DNA of 64,000 bases from positions 1 to 64,000 of the forward strand of contig JAFTPO010000016.1 in the NCBI GenBank assembly GCA_017463225.1, given 5' to 3'. Made by a program: the position numbers and the translations under genes. The DNA is from Lachnospiraceae bacterium. Its GTDB lineage: Bacteria > Bacillota > Clostridia > Lachnospirales > Lachnospiraceae. How positions within the stretch are numbered: the first letter of the stretch is position 1; each line of letters opens with the position of its first letter. Of the stretch, positions 8,701-16,596 are shown one piece after another. Below the pieces are notes generated by a model that had not been told where the DNA came from, did not search any database, and saw only the letters and a list, made by a program, of their open reading frames with translations.

Positions 8701-9090
8701 TTTGAATTTGAATTAGGCTGCTGTAAGGGAGATAAACTGGTAATATTCGAATATTTATATGATGCTGAAACTATGGAGCTAGTGGCAAAACATACAGATA
8801 TAAATTGTGACAAACAGACTATTACACTTGAGGTTGAAGCCACTACAGAGGTTACTACAGAAATGACAACCGAAGTAACAACTGAGCTTACAACTGAAGC
8901 AACTACAGTTACTACCACAGAATTAACTACTACGGAAAATACCACAGAAGCAACTACTGAGGAAACTGGAGTTAAGGGAGTGCAAACCCCTAAAACAGGA
9001 GATTCTTCAATGCTTGGAATTATACTCTTATGTATGGGATTATCCATGGGAGGATTTTTTCTTATGATGGGATATAAGAAAAAGCAGTAG
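5737..9090 (+). CDS. Large sortase-anchored adhesin: thioester domain, Cna-B units, VaFE ester-bond domain
   Basis: This 1117-residue protein starts at 5737 behind AGGAGGA (5724-5730); an in-frame ATG at 5668 lacks a ribosome site. After a signal peptide (1-32) comes a likely thioester domain: Cys103 in GYCMQP and Gln211 in ALTQVIVHY match the Cys-Gln pair that lets this class bind hosts covalently. Three Cna-B/SpaA-like units follow (about 475-605, 610-750, 760-905), with motifs such as VVKETKPPVGYTLDG and FVKVDKHTGKP. A VaFE-type domain (about 909-1025, LEPGRKYILKGTV, MVEVPFEFE) is expected to form a Thr-Gln ester bond. A Thr-rich stalk, PKTGD (1085-1089), a membrane segment and KKKQ complete a sorting signal. 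This is a classic Gram-positive shock-absorber adhesin. The ligand is unknown. Confidence 0.88.
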   Translation: MRIKRKAFIAICLIMTIIMVAVGVQNLVAQAQGSIDDENISLYTLGDEGETILVRGLKATVGDFGDVIGYERTSPYGGYVEYRDNVHHSMVVTTSRGMTEGYCMQPYVNGPGNNAFVDYNYIEGLQNSSIFNGMSAYEQNRWLTTYVIATKYAFGGTNADPNWKDGRNPHDGGTYGTYIIEKNGKPTVVYGLMIGGKVYEMTSDEARALTQVIVHYVGNRISDKTITDFRGFTNPVETSAAFNHLKLYADSGRTQYDTGKTITESCAVFDQEDVASASWRFDWYVYNFSTNSWESFSGKKLNEKYLSENGTVKLKVDYTSKYMCNKLMKNSDTEYVKVKHNYEPFVVSGLDSNPAYYDYFTVGTDAGNAVTVTYDMVSAGKKNYTNGWLWGHSYEVDTFGQSAVIEVDGEKLIASEDGITINVRTGDGSYAARSYNSADGTFGTRMYSCPQVQDCLFLASNSVVSGSSSVGVDIELTGAISLNKISARTDMTGDNSCYDMTGAEYKVYAVSSNKDTAKSKHIGTFSTDSNGNGKVIWNNYNANSVGAKELDKLPFGWYMVCEEKAPSNGSYLIDTKKYYVHINNSNYKTVQTVKSSEEPAADPIPFEIVKVSSEGKNLGGGSLEGAEFTVYYYKGYYDSYKQISEKKVEADREWTFSTRVINSTNNATCIIHKDLLVEGSDELFLDERGNAVLPLGTIVVKETKPPVGYTLDGVKYNIVDTMDGTATPLDGPYTSKININEGTIKLQAGNKVLVEEKAIRGDLSFVKVDKHTGKPMAGIPFSITSKTTGESHIIVTDENGVASTSASHILHSKDTNGNDNITENSKNLKPTGIWFNGFVDEQPATDSDAEGVYNSLNDKNGALPYDTYIVRELSCSANKGYVLAKEWEVVINKDRSNKDYGKIENSHEPKVSTDVFDAQDKDKKVWLDRKISIVDYVEYSYLEPGRKYILKGTVMNKATGEVMKSKDKEITTSVEFTPSKHDGMVEVPFEFELGCCKGDKLVIFEYLYDAETMELVAKHTDINCDKQTITLEVEATTEVTTEMTTEVTTELTTEATTVTTTELTTTENTTEATTEETGVKGVQTPKTGDSSMLGIILLCMGLSMGGFFLMMGYKKKQ

Positions 9091-9110
9091 TTGGTTTTTG
9101 AAATAAAAAA

Positions 9111-9147
9111 GAAGCGATTATTCATATAACTGAATAATCGCTTCTTG
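9111..9147. terminator. Bidirectional terminator between convergent genes
   Basis: A perfect 14-bp stem GAAGCGATTATTCA/TGAATAATCGCTTC has a 6-nt loop. A-rich sequence on the left gives a U-run for minus-strand transcripts, and TTGTGTTTT on the right serves the plus strand. Confidence 0.9.
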
Positions 9148-9156
9148 TGTTTTGTA

Positions 9157-10179
9157 TTATTGCTGATCGTATTTGCTAGCCAAATCGTCGATGTCGCTTC
9201 CAAAGGTATCAAGAGGAGTGTTAAGAATCTTTTCCAGATCCTCCTGCTCCTTGTTGTCCTGAGCCTTTTTCTTCTTCCACCAGTTGATTACCATAGCTAC
9301 TATAATGATAGCGGCTATACAAATAACAATAACTGTACCAATAACTCGACCGTTGCTCTTAGCCATAATGTTTTTGGATGCGCTTTCTAAACCATCACCA
9401 AAAGCCTCAGCTAAATCGCCAGTATACCACTTAGCGTTAACCTTATCACAGATAATATCAAGTGATGTGTCGTCGATGATTTCCCCTGTATCATATCCGG
9501 CTGCAAAGTAATAATCATCCTCTTCTGCGATATAAACTATGAGGAAATTACCTTCACAGTCAAATAACTCTTCATACACCTTATCCTGATATGTATCATA
9601 TCCCTGATATTCACTCTTTGAAGGTGTGTTCTCTATAACATAGAGGTAAGGGAATACTCCGGTAGCATTGTAGAATTCCTTAAAACCGGAGATGAGCTTT
9701 GCTTCATTGCTTCGGTCTATGAATTTCTCTACGCATGTATCTTCATAGTAACCATGACTGCTGTCAACAGCACCTGTATACTTTTCTCTGTTAAGCTTTG
9801 CACCTGAATTACTGCTTGAACTTGAACTTCCTGCGCTTGAGAAAAGTGCTATTACAACTATTAACATTATGATTCCAAATGCTAATAATGAAGAGCAACC
9901 ACCGCCTGAGCTGGTTGAATAGTAGCGTCTTCCTCCTCGGTAGTAATATCTACGACGTGGTGGAGGTGGCATACTAGGACCTCCATGATAATGGTGATGA
10001 TGATGTGAGTTGCTAGGTCTATAGCTACTGCCTGAGCTACTCATACGTCTTGGTCCACTGCTTGAACTTCTTGATCTACCACTTCCTGAAAATGAACGAC
10101 TGCCGCCTCTGCTTCCGCCGCCCATTGAACGACCTCCGCCGCCGCTGCCGCCACGACTTCCTCCCATAGAACGTGCCAT
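9157..10179 (-). CDS. TPM-domain-like membrane protein with Gly/Ser/Arg- and His-rich N-terminus
   Basis: This 340-residue protein begins with about 90 low-complexity residues (GGSRGGS repeats, a five-His run, PPPPRRRYYYRGGRR). A membrane segment (about 94-113) follows, then an extracytoplasmic domain of about 140 residues and a second membrane segment (about 282-302) with a charged cytoplasmic tail. The central domain (FKEFYNATGVFPYLYVIE, NFLIVYIAEEDDYYFAAGYDTGEIIDD) resembles TPM/YgcG domains, found in bacterial envelope proteins and in a plant photosystem II repair phosphatase. TCCTCCTT on the plus strand just upstream supplies the ribosome site. The arginine-rich, His-rich N-terminus on the cytoplasmic side is unusual and could bind nucleic acid, lipid or metal. 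The function is unknown. Confidence 0.7.
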   Translation of the reverse strand: MARSMGGSRGGSGGGGRSMGGGSRGGSRSFSGSGRSRSSSSGPRRMSSSGSSYRPSNSHHHHHYHGGPSMPPPPRRRYYYRGGRRYYSTSSGGGCSSLLAFGIIMLIVVIALFSSAGSSSSSSNSGAKLNREKYTGAVDSSHGYYEDTCVEKFIDRSNEAKLISGFKEFYNATGVFPYLYVIENTPSKSEYQGYDTYQDKVYEELFDCEGNFLIVYIAEEDDYYFAAGYDTGEIIDDTSLDIICDKVNAKWYTGDLAEAFGDGLESASKNIMAKSNGRVIGTVIVICIAAIIIVAMVINWWKKKKAQDNKEQEDLEKILNTPLDTFGSDIDDLASKYDQQ

Positions 10180-10420
10180 ATCTTATCCTCCTTGTAATAT
10201 TTTAATTCACAAGCTTATTTTACAATGAATATTCCAAACAGTAAACAGAAAATTTGCGATAAAAACAAATTTAAAATGTATAAATGTAATCTTATCTTCA
10301 CAAAAAACAACAAATATGCTAGAGTAAACTGTGGTGTTGACAGAAAAAAGTATTGTTAGACCACTGTGAAAGTTCAAATAATGAACGTTATGCTGATGGC
10401 ATTGGAATAAGGAGAGTAAT

Positions 10421-10981
10421 ATGAGAATAGGAATGGGATATGATGTCCATAAGCTTGTAGAAGGAAGAAAGCTTATTATCGGAGGAGTGGATATTCCTTA
10501 TGAGAAGGGCTTGTTGGGACATTCGGATGCAGATGTATTAGCTCATGCTATTATGGATTCTGTGCTTGGTGCAGCGGGTCTAGGTGATATAGGAAAACAT
10601 TTTCCTGATACTGATCCGAAGTATAAAGGTGCAGATAGTTTAGCGCTTATGACTGCGGTAGCTGACCTTGTTGATGGGAAAAATATGATTGTAGGAAATA
10701 TTGATGCTACAATTATTGCACAAAGACCTAAGATGGCTCCACATATTGATGCTATGAGAGAGAATATCGCAAAAGCATTAAGAATAGATAAGAGTCAGAT
10801 AAATATTAAGGCTACAACAGAAGAAGGGCTAGGTTTTACAGGTGAGGGCTTAGGTATCAGCTCTCAATCAATTTGTCTGCTTGAAACCGTTAATAATTAT
10901 GATTATAGAGAGAATTATGATGTTAGTAGCGTTAGTAAATGTGCCGGATGTGCAGGCTGCGCTATGAGAGATAAGGAGTAA
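10421..10981 (+). CDS. ispF: 2-C-methyl-D-erythritol 2,4-cyclodiphosphate synthase with Cys-motif tail
   Basis: IspF converts CDP-methylerythritol 2-phosphate to the 2,4-cyclodiphosphate in the non-mevalonate isoprenoid pathway. Zinc ligands Asp8, His10 and His42 are present ([18 protein letters not shown]), as are [13 protein letters not shown] and the C-terminal [12 protein letters not shown] motif. The family is usually about 157 residues. This protein has 186, with a tail ending [14 protein letters not shown] in which Cys174, Cys177 and Cys180 form CxxCxxC. The tail is not part of the known active site and could bind a metal or cluster. The next gene (GNAT) begins 11 bp downstream and is probably cotranscribed. 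No ispD is adjacent. Confidence 0.95.
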   Translation: MRIGMGYDVHKLVEGRKLIIGGVDIPYEKGLLGHSDADVLAHAIMDSVLGAAGLGDIGKHFPDTDPKYKGADSLALMTAVADLVDGKNMIVGNIDATIIAQRPKMAPHIDAMRENIAKALRIDKSQINIKATTEEGLGFTGEGLGISSQSICLLETVNNYDYRENYDVSSVSKCAGCAGCAMRDKE

Positions 10982-10992
10982 TATATTAAACT

Positions 10993-12012
10993 ATGGAAGA
11001 AAACGGGAAACAAACTGAAGATTACACGGATAGTATAACATTTACGTATGATAAGGATAAGCATGCCCTGAGAAAATTGTGGGATGAGGCTTTTGATGAT
11101 CCGGAGGAATTTGCGGATTACTATTTTGAGAATGTTTGTGTAGAAAACAGAGTGCTATCTGCTTATGTTGAAGAAAAATTGGTAGGTATGGTTCATCTTA
11201 ATCCATATACTGTTATGGTGGATGGTCAGGCGTATGAATCTTACTACGTGGTAGGAGTAGCGGTTGATTATGAATATAGACAACGTGGTATTATGAAGGC
11301 TATGTTGAATGCAGTCAAAACAGATTTGAAAAATGAAGGTGTACCTTTTATATTTTTAATGCCGGCACTGGAGGAATACTATAATAATCTTGGCTTTAAA
11401 AAGATATATAATACCAAGAGCATGGATTTTACAATTGTTGAAGCAGAGGATTTTGAGCGAGAGGTATCTGATTGCTATGCATCCTTGATGCTCTCCACCT
11501 ATCATATGTCGGAATTAGGAAAAGAAGAATTATCAGTTATGTCTGAGGTGGTGAATCAAAGACTTTCAGAAACATACAAAATATATTGTAAGCGAGACGA
11601 AAAGTATTTGGAGAGTATGGTTTCTGAGCATTTGTGTCAGTGCGGAGATGTGTGCTTTGTTACAGAGTATATGATGTCTGAGGGCGAAGAAGAGTTAGAA
11701 GACCTGAATGTAATTGGTGTATTTGGCTATGGCATAGATGATGATACGATGTATGTGGAGAGATTTGAGAGTTTTGATTCTAATGCTATGGCGCTTATGA
11801 TTAGCGTGCTAAAGCTAGCTATAGAAACATCTTGCACCAGATGCATAATTACTGTTCCAAGCGGACAGGTGGATGCATATGAGGACATTATGGAGGGAAT
11901 AGAATTATCTGTATCGGATGACAAGGGTATAATGCTTTGTGTTTTAGGCGAAAACGAGGAAGAACTGGTAAATCTATTCAACAATAATACATTTATTGAT
12001 GAAATTGTGTAA
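10993..12012 (+). CDS. GNAT-family N-acetyltransferase
   Basis: The N-terminal 150 or so residues carry the acetyl-CoA-binding motif A (VGVAVDYEYRQRGIMKAMLNAV) followed by PALEEYYNNLGFKKIYN, the usual end of a GNAT fold. The remaining 190 residues are uncharacterised. The two-part layout recalls the Eis-like subgroup, which has a GNAT domain followed by further domains, but the match is loose. The acceptor substrate is unknown. The only nearby Shine-Dalgarno (GGAG within the ispF stop region) is 14 bases from the ATG, so translation may depend on coupling to ispF. Confidence 0.82.
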   Translation: MEENGKQTEDYTDSITFTYDKDKHALRKLWDEAFDDPEEFADYYFENVCVENRVLSAYVEEKLVGMVHLNPYTVMVDGQAYESYYVVGVAVDYEYRQRGIMKAMLNAVKTDLKNEGVPFIFLMPALEEYYNNLGFKKIYNTKSMDFTIVEAEDFEREVSDCYASLMLSTYHMSELGKEELSVMSEVVNQRLSETYKIYCKRDEKYLESMVSEHLCQCGDVCFVTEYMMSEGEEELEDLNVIGVFGYGIDDDTMYVERFESFDSNAMALMISVLKLAIETSCTRCIITVPSGQVDAYEDIMEGIELSVSDDKGIMLCVLGENEEELVNLFNNNTFIDEIV

Positions 12013-12028
12013 AACCTATCATTTATCG

Positions 12029-12058
12029 TTGTAAAATGAAGTTTTAATGTGTTATAAT
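12029..12058 (+). promoter_or_regulatory. Promoter of nfnAB
   Basis: TTGTAA, 18 bases, then TATAAT preceded by TGT (extended -10). It ends 54 bases before the nfnA start. Confidence 0.75.
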
Positions 12059-12112
12059 TAACTGATTTGCTTATGCAAAAAGGTAAAAATAAAGAAGATG
12101 GGAGAAAGACTC

Positions 12113-12937
12113 ATGTACAAAATTTTAAAGAAAGAGATCATGAATGAAGCTGTAATCATGATGGAGGTGGATGCTCCATACGTAGCGGCTCGTTGTGAGG
12201 CAGGACAGTTCGTAATAGTTAGATTAGGAGAGGATGGAGAAAGAATTCCTCTTACAATTGCGGATTTTGACAGAGAAAAGAATTCAGTAACTATTATTTT
12301 CCAGGTGGTTGGATACTCAACAGAGCAGTATGCAAAGCTTGAAGAGGGTGATGCGTTTGATGATTTTGTTGGTCCGTTAGGACAGCCGGCTCCATTTGGA
12401 AAGTGGAACAGAGTACTTGGCGTTGCTGGTGGTGTAGGTTCAGCTCCACTTTATCCACAGCTCAAGAAGCTTTCAGAGATGGGTGTTGAGTGTGACGTTA
12501 TCATCGGTGGACGTTCAGCAGAGTTTGTTATTCTTGCAGAGAAGTTTGCTAAGTTCTGTAAGAATGTATATATAATGACAGATGATGGTACCTTAGGTGA
12601 GCAGGGTCTTGTTACTAAGAAGATTCAGGAGCTTCTTGACGCAGGTGAGAAGTATGACCATTGTATAGCTATAGGACCTCTTGTTATGATGAAGTTTGTT
12701 GTTGCAACTACAAAGCCAGCTGATCTTCATACTACAGTATCACTTAATCCTATTATGATTGATGGTACAGGTATGTGTGGCGGTTGTAGAGTTACAGTTG
12801 GAGGAGAGACTAAGTTTGCTTGTGTAGACGGTCCTGACTTTGACGGCTTCCTTGTTGATTTTGATGAGTGTATGAAGAGACAGACCTTCTACAAGGAAGA
12901 GGAGCATGCGTGCAGAATGAGAAATGCAGCAAACTAA
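12113..12937 (+). CDS. nfnA: NADH-dependent reduced ferredoxin:NADP+ oxidoreductase, subunit A
   Basis: This 274-residue ferredoxin-NADP reductase-like subunit carries an FAD domain (RIPLTIADFD), an NAD-binding domain (GVAGGVGSAPLYPQL) and a C-terminal Cys cluster (MCGGCRVTV plus FACVDGPDFDG) for a [2Fe-2S] centre. Alone it resembles the sulfide dehydrogenase/PyrK family. Its position directly before the GltD-like subunit identifies the electron-bifurcating NfnAB complex, which couples NADH and reduced ferredoxin to NADP+ reduction. The ATG at 12113 is chosen because GGGAG lies 8 bases upstream and MYKILKKE is the family-like start; the in-frame ATG at 12098 lacks a ribosome site. Confidence 0.9.
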   Translation: MYKILKKEIMNEAVIMMEVDAPYVAARCEAGQFVIVRLGEDGERIPLTIADFDREKNSVTIIFQVVGYSTEQYAKLEEGDAFDDFVGPLGQPAPFGKWNRVLGVAGGVGSAPLYPQLKKLSEMGVECDVIIGGRSAEFVILAEKFAKFCKNVYIMTDDGTLGEQGLVTKKIQELLDAGEKYDHCIAIGPLVMMKFVVATTKPADLHTTVSLNPIMIDGTGMCGGCRVTVGGETKFACVDGPDFDGFLVDFDECMKRQTFYKEEEHACRMRNAAN

Positions 12938-12974
12938 TTGATTATAATAATAAGAGATATAGGAGATAAATATT

Positions 12975-14363
12975 ATGGCAAATATGAGTCCAACTAAGGT
13001 TCCTATGCCACAGCAGGATCCGGATATTAGAAATAAAAACTTTGATGAGGTTGCTACAGGCTATACAGCTGAGATGGCTATGGAAGAGGCGTCAAGATGT
13101 ATTAACTGTAAGAATAAGCCATGTATGACAGGTTGTCCTGTTAACGTACCAATTCCAGGATTTATAGAGAAGGTAGCCGCAGGAGATTTCGAGGCTGCTT
13201 ATGAGATAATTACAAGTGAGAATGCACTTCCTGCAATCTGTGGTAGAGTATGTCCACAGGAGAATCAGTGTGAGGGTAAGTGTATCAGAGGTATCAAGGG
13301 TGAGGCTGTATCAATCGGTCGTCTTGAGAGATTCGTAGCTGATTATCATATGCAGAATGGTAAGAAGCAGGAGCTTAATATTGAGAAGAATGGTAAGAGA
13401 GTGGCTGTAGTAGGTTCAGGTCCTGCAGGTATTACCTGTGCAGGTGAGCTTGCAAAGAAGGGCTATGATGTAACTATATTTGAGGCATTACATAAGGCTG
13501 GTGGAGTATTAAGCTATGGTATTCCAGAGTTTAGACTTCCAAAGTCACTTGTTGCTAAAGAGTTAGAGAATGTTACAGATATGGGTGTTAAGATTGAGAC
13601 TAATGTAGTTATCGGTCGTTCTCTTACTGTAGATGATTTGTTTGAGAGGGGCTTTAATGCTGTATTCCTTGGAACAGGAGCAGGTCTTCCAAACTTCCTT
13701 AGAATTCCTGGAGAAAACCTACTTGGTGTTTACTCAGCAAATGAGTTCCTTACAAGAGTAAACCTTATGAAGGGTTACAAGAAGGATGCAGTTCCAACTC
13801 CTGTAAAGGTTGGTAAGAAGGTAGCAGTTGTTGGTGCAGGAAATGTTGCTACGGATGCTGCAAGAACTGCTAAGAGACTTGGTGCAGAGGAGGTATACAT
13901 TGTATACAGAAGAGGTGCTGAGGAGGTTCCTGCCAGAGCAGAAGAGGTAGAGCACGCTAAGGAAGAGGGAGTAATCTTTAAGCTTCTTAATAACCCGGTT
14001 GCTATCCACGGAGAAGATGGATGGGTTAAGGGTATTGAGGTTGTTGAGCAGCAGCTTGGTGAGCCTGATGCTTCAGGTAGAAGAAGACCAGAGCCAATCG
14101 AGGGTTCAAACTATGTTATAGATGTTGAGACAGTTGTTATAGCAATTGGCCAGTCACCTAATCCACTTATTCGTCAGACTACAGAGGGTCTTGAGACTCA
14201 GAAGTGGGGCGGTATAATTGTAGAGGAAGAGACTAACGAAACTACACGTAAGAACGTATATGCAGGCGGAGATGTTGTAACAGGTGCAGCTACAGTTATT
14301 CTTGCAATGGGCGCAGGAAAGAAGGCTGCTAAGGCTATAGATGAGTCATTAAAGGAGATGTAA
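12975..14363 (+). CDS. nfnB: NADPH-dependent glutamate synthase-like NfnB subunit
   Basis: This 462-residue protein is annotated in many genomes as gltA, the NADPH-dependent glutamate synthase small chain. The N-terminal Cys motifs (CINCKNKPCMTGCP and CGRVCPQENQCEGKC) ligate two [4Fe-4S] clusters. An FAD-binding GxGxxG motif (VAVVGSGPAGITCAGE) and an NADP-binding motif (VAVVGAGNVATDAAR) follow. The partner nfnA lies 37 bp upstream and no glutamate synthase large subunit is nearby, so the NfnB role is favoured. The NfnB flavin is the bifurcating site. NfnAB would supply NADPH while balancing the ferredoxin and NADH produced or used by Bcd-EtfAB. Confidence 0.92.
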   Translation: MANMSPTKVPMPQQDPDIRNKNFDEVATGYTAEMAMEEASRCINCKNKPCMTGCPVNVPIPGFIEKVAAGDFEAAYEIITSENALPAICGRVCPQENQCEGKCIRGIKGEAVSIGRLERFVADYHMQNGKKQELNIEKNGKRVAVVGSGPAGITCAGELAKKGYDVTIFEALHKAGGVLSYGIPEFRLPKSLVAKELENVTDMGVKIETNVVIGRSLTVDDLFERGFNAVFLGTGAGLPNFLRIPGENLLGVYSANEFLTRVNLMKGYKKDAVPTPVKVGKKVAVVGAGNVATDAARTAKRLGAEEVYIVYRRGAEEVPARAEEVEHAKEEGVIFKLLNNPVAIHGEDGWVKGIEVVEQQLGEPDASGRRRPEPIEGSNYVIDVETVVIAIGQSPNPLIRQTTEGLETQKWGGIIVEEETNETTRKNVYAGGDVVTGAATVILAMGAGKKAAKAIDESLKEM

Positions 14364-14376
14364 AACAGGAGCTGTT

Positions 14377-14916
14377 ATGGATAATTACATTGAACAAATT
14401 GTTAAGAAGAAAACAGATGCCACTCAAAGATTAAAGCTTTTTGGTGCAGTTTTTATGACTGTTTTAGGCGTTTTAGCTATGGTTTTCTACGATATGAGTG
14501 TGGGACTTATGCTTGCTGCAGCCGGAGGTTTTTTGATTTATTTTGCAAATATGGCGCAGAATATGGAATATGAATATGTTTTTGTGAATGCTGATTGTGA
14601 TATTGCCAGGATAATTGGTGGGCAAAGCAGAAAAGAGGTCTATTCTATAAAGGGAGGAGACGTCCAAAGGGTATTGGCTTATAACTCACAGGAATTTCAG
14701 AATGAACTGGAGGCTAAGGGAGATATAGTTATTAAGGATTTCACCTCGGGAGTAAAGGCTAATCAGGATGATTGGTATATGTTTCTTATCAATGATAATG
14801 GTAAAACCATAGCAGTTGGATTAGAGCTTAATGATAAGTCGAAAACCTATGTAGATACCTATTATAAGCATAAAAGTAATATTTCGGGAGTAAATTTCGG
14901 ATACGTAAAAAAATAA
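14377..14916 (+). CDS. Conserved membrane protein of unknown function
   Basis: This 179-residue protein has two adjacent membrane helices near residues 20-60 and a soluble C-terminal domain of about 120 residues (YEYVFVNADCDIARIIGG, DIVIKDFTSGVKANQDDWYMFLIN). It resembles a family common in Lachnospiraceae that I believe is DUF6106, but I am not certain of the number. It starts 13 bp after nfnB and is probably in the same operon, ended by the terminator at 14923. The function is unknown. Confidence 0.7.
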   Translation: MDNYIEQIVKKKTDATQRLKLFGAVFMTVLGVLAMVFYDMSVGLMLAAAGGFLIYFANMAQNMEYEYVFVNADCDIARIIGGQSRKEVYSIKGGDVQRVLAYNSQEFQNELEAKGDIVIKDFTSGVKANQDDWYMFLINDNGKTIAVGLELNDKSKTYVDTYYKHKSNISGVNFGYVKK

Positions 14917-14922
14917 TATATG

Positions 14923-14957
14923 AAGGATTCATCTGCGGATGCAGGTGAATCCTTTTT
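14923..14957 (+). terminator. Rho-independent terminator ending the nfnAB operon
   Basis: AAGGATTCA pairs with TGAATCCTT, with an inner CTGC/GCAG pair, followed by TTTTTT. Confidence 0.85.
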
Positions 14958-15040
14958 TGTTGAATTAAAGTGTATATTTTTTTATAAATTATATGAAACT
15001 ATAAATAGATTGCGAAATAAAATATGGGGAGGTGAGATGT

Positions 15041-15463
15041 TTGGTGCGTAGGATGGAAGAAGCCTTAATTATGCTTTTGACCGGTGGGATAATATATTTT
15101 TATTTTGAGATATTAGTGAGAGGTTATTCTCATCTTTCAATGTTTATATTGGGTGGTGTATGTTTTTATCTTGTAGGAAGACTGGGAAATGTAATTTTGA
15201 TTGGAAAAGGGAATATATTGTTCAGGCTGACTATAGTAATGCTTTTGTCGGGAATAATTATTACAAGTTTGGAGTTTGTGACCGGAGTTTTGGTGAATAT
15301 AACAATGGGTCTTAGGGTTTGGGATTATTCTCAAATGGAATATAACTTTATGGGGCAGATTTGTCTGCTTTACTCTATGATATGGTCCTTGCTGGGGTTG
15401 CCTTGTGTGTACTTTTACGGAACTATTAAACGATTTGTTATAGATGGTGAAGATGAGACATAA
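15041..15463 (+). CDS. Small membrane protein of the CmpB/putative ABC permease family
   Basis: The protein is about 140 residues with four hydrophobic segments. The stretch LEFVTGVLVNITMGLRVWDYS followed by YNFMGQICLLYSMIW is the hallmark of the PF06541 family, called a putative ABC transporter permease although no ATPase is adjacent. The start is uncertain. GGGGAGG at 15026-15032 best serves TTG at 15041 (8 bases); GTG at 15044 and ATG at 15053 are alternatives, and GTG at 15032 overlaps the ribosome site. The function is unknown. Confidence 0.7.
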   Translation: MVRRMEEALIMLLTGGIIYFYFEILVRGYSHLSMFILGGVCFYLVGRLGNVILIGKGNILFRLTIVMLLSGIIITSLEFVTGVLVNITMGLRVWDYSQMEYNFMGQICLLYSMIWSLLGLPCVYFYGTIKRFVIDGEDET

Positions 15464-15467
15464 AAAA

Positions 15468-15489
15468 TAGCCAAGCATCTGCTTGGCTA
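15468..15489. terminator. Bidirectional terminator between convergent genes
   Basis: TAGCCAAGC pairs with GCTTGGCTA around a 4-nt loop. An A-run to the left gives a U-run for the minus-strand gene at 15504-15737. Confidence 0.8.
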
Positions 15490-15503
15490 ATTATGTACAT
15501 AAA

Positions 15504-15737
15504 TTATGGCTCTAATGGTTCCATCTTGAGACCTTTGTACATCTTAGTATAAAGACTCTTCTCATCTGTGTAAAGCATATAACCACGAGGGCCGTCTTTA
15601 ACAATATATGCGTATTTGTTTTTCTGAACGTTCATATAAAGAACTTCGTCAACGTTAAGCTCCTTAGCCTTAGCCTTTGCAGTATAAACGTTAAGTGGCT
15701 CTAATTTGTATTTTTTTACAGCCTGCTCTACTGTCAT
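15504..15737 (-). CDS. Small hypothetical protein
   Basis: This is a 77-residue soluble protein (MTVEQAVKKYKLEPLNVYTAKAK...) rich in Lys and Tyr, with no recognised domain. Reality as a gene is supported by GGAGGT before the ATG, a near-consensus promoter at 15829-15857 and a terminator just past the stop. The length and content suggest a small mixed alpha-beta fold. The function is unknown. Confidence 0.7.
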   Translation of the reverse strand: MTVEQAVKKYKLEPLNVYTAKAKAKELNVDEVLYMNVQKNKYAYIVKDGPRGYMLYTDEKSLYTKMYKGLKMEPLEP

Positions 15738-15828
15738 TATAAATACCTCCTATCTGAGTCATAGTCGAATTATCTTGATTACAAATGGGCAAACAAGTAT
15801 AATTAACCATACGTGATAACTTAAGTAT

Positions 15829-15857
15829 AGTATAGTTTATATTAAGGTTAAAGTCAA
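15829..15857 (-). promoter_or_regulatory. Promoter for the small hypothetical gene
   Basis: On the minus strand TTGACT, 17 bases, then TATACT, 91 bases before the start codon. Confidence 0.8.
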
Positions 15858-15935
15858 CTGAAAAAAATCAAATGTGACATAAAAATTTGGTTTTCGAGCA
15901 TTAGACAAAACTCGATTGTTATGGAGGCGAAATTT

Positions 15936-16499
15936 ATGAATGACAATAAAGAAAAAAAGCCTAGAATGCTACTTCATGTATGCTGTGCTCCATGTAGTTC
16001 GCATGTGTTGGAATTGCTTTCCGGGGTTTACGATATAACAGTGTATTTTTATAATCCCAATATAACAGAGGAGGAAGAATACATTAAACGCTGGGATGAG
16101 CTTAAGCGTTTTTTGGAAGAAGCCCCATTTGTAGAAGATACCAAGGCTGAGGATGGAGGATTTTCACCAGAGGTGTTTTTTGCCATGAGCAAGGGGATGG
16201 AGGAGCTGCCTGAACGAGGGGCTAGGTGTTATGAATGCTATAAGCTAAGAATTCGGGAGGCTGCACGTTATGCTAAGGAACATGGATATGACATTTTCAC
16301 GACAACATTGTCTATAAGTCCACATAAGAATGCCCAGTGGATTAATGAAATAGGAGCTGAATGCCAGCAACTGTATGGTATAGAGTATATGTATAGTGAC
16401 TTCAAGAAAAAAAACGGGTATGCAAGGTCTATACAATTATCAAAGGAGTATAATCTGTACAGGCAGAATTATTGTGGTTGTATATATAGTAAAAAATAA
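15936..16499 (+). CDS. queH: Epoxyqueuosine reductase QueH
   Basis: This 187-residue QueH (formerly DUF208) performs the last step of queuosine tRNA modification, reducing epoxyqueuosine. The family Cys signatures are visible: CCAPCSSH near the N-terminus, CYECYKLR in the middle and YCGCIYS at the C-terminus. These bind a [4Fe-4S] cluster and a second metal. ISPHKNAQWIN and the DFKKKNGYARSIQLSKEY motif are also typical. The start at 15936 is supported by GGAGG 8 bases upstream. No other queuosine genes lie nearby. Confidence 0.93.
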   Translation: MNDNKEKKPRMLLHVCCAPCSSHVLELLSGVYDITVYFYNPNITEEEEYIKRWDELKRFLEEAPFVEDTKAEDGGFSPEVFFAMSKGMEELPERGARCYECYKLRIREAARYAKEHGYDIFTTTLSISPHKNAQWINEIGAECQQLYGIEYMYSDFKKKNGYARSIQLSKEYNLYRQNYCGCIYSKK

Positions 16500-16596
16500 T
16501 AAAAACTGTCAAAGTACCTTGTTAAGAAATGCAAAATATTGTAAAATTATAATATAGTATGGGCTATTATATATTGGAGTAAAGGAGGGCTGTTTT

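Noticed and set aside
8556..9212. A 218-codon minus-strand open frame rich in Val and Ser
   Set aside because: It mirrors the Thr/Glu-rich stalk of the adhesin and crosses a bidirectional terminator.
12975..14363. Glutamate synthase small subunit as the function
   Set aside because: No large subunit is nearby and the gene directly follows an nfnA-type partner, so NfnB fits better.
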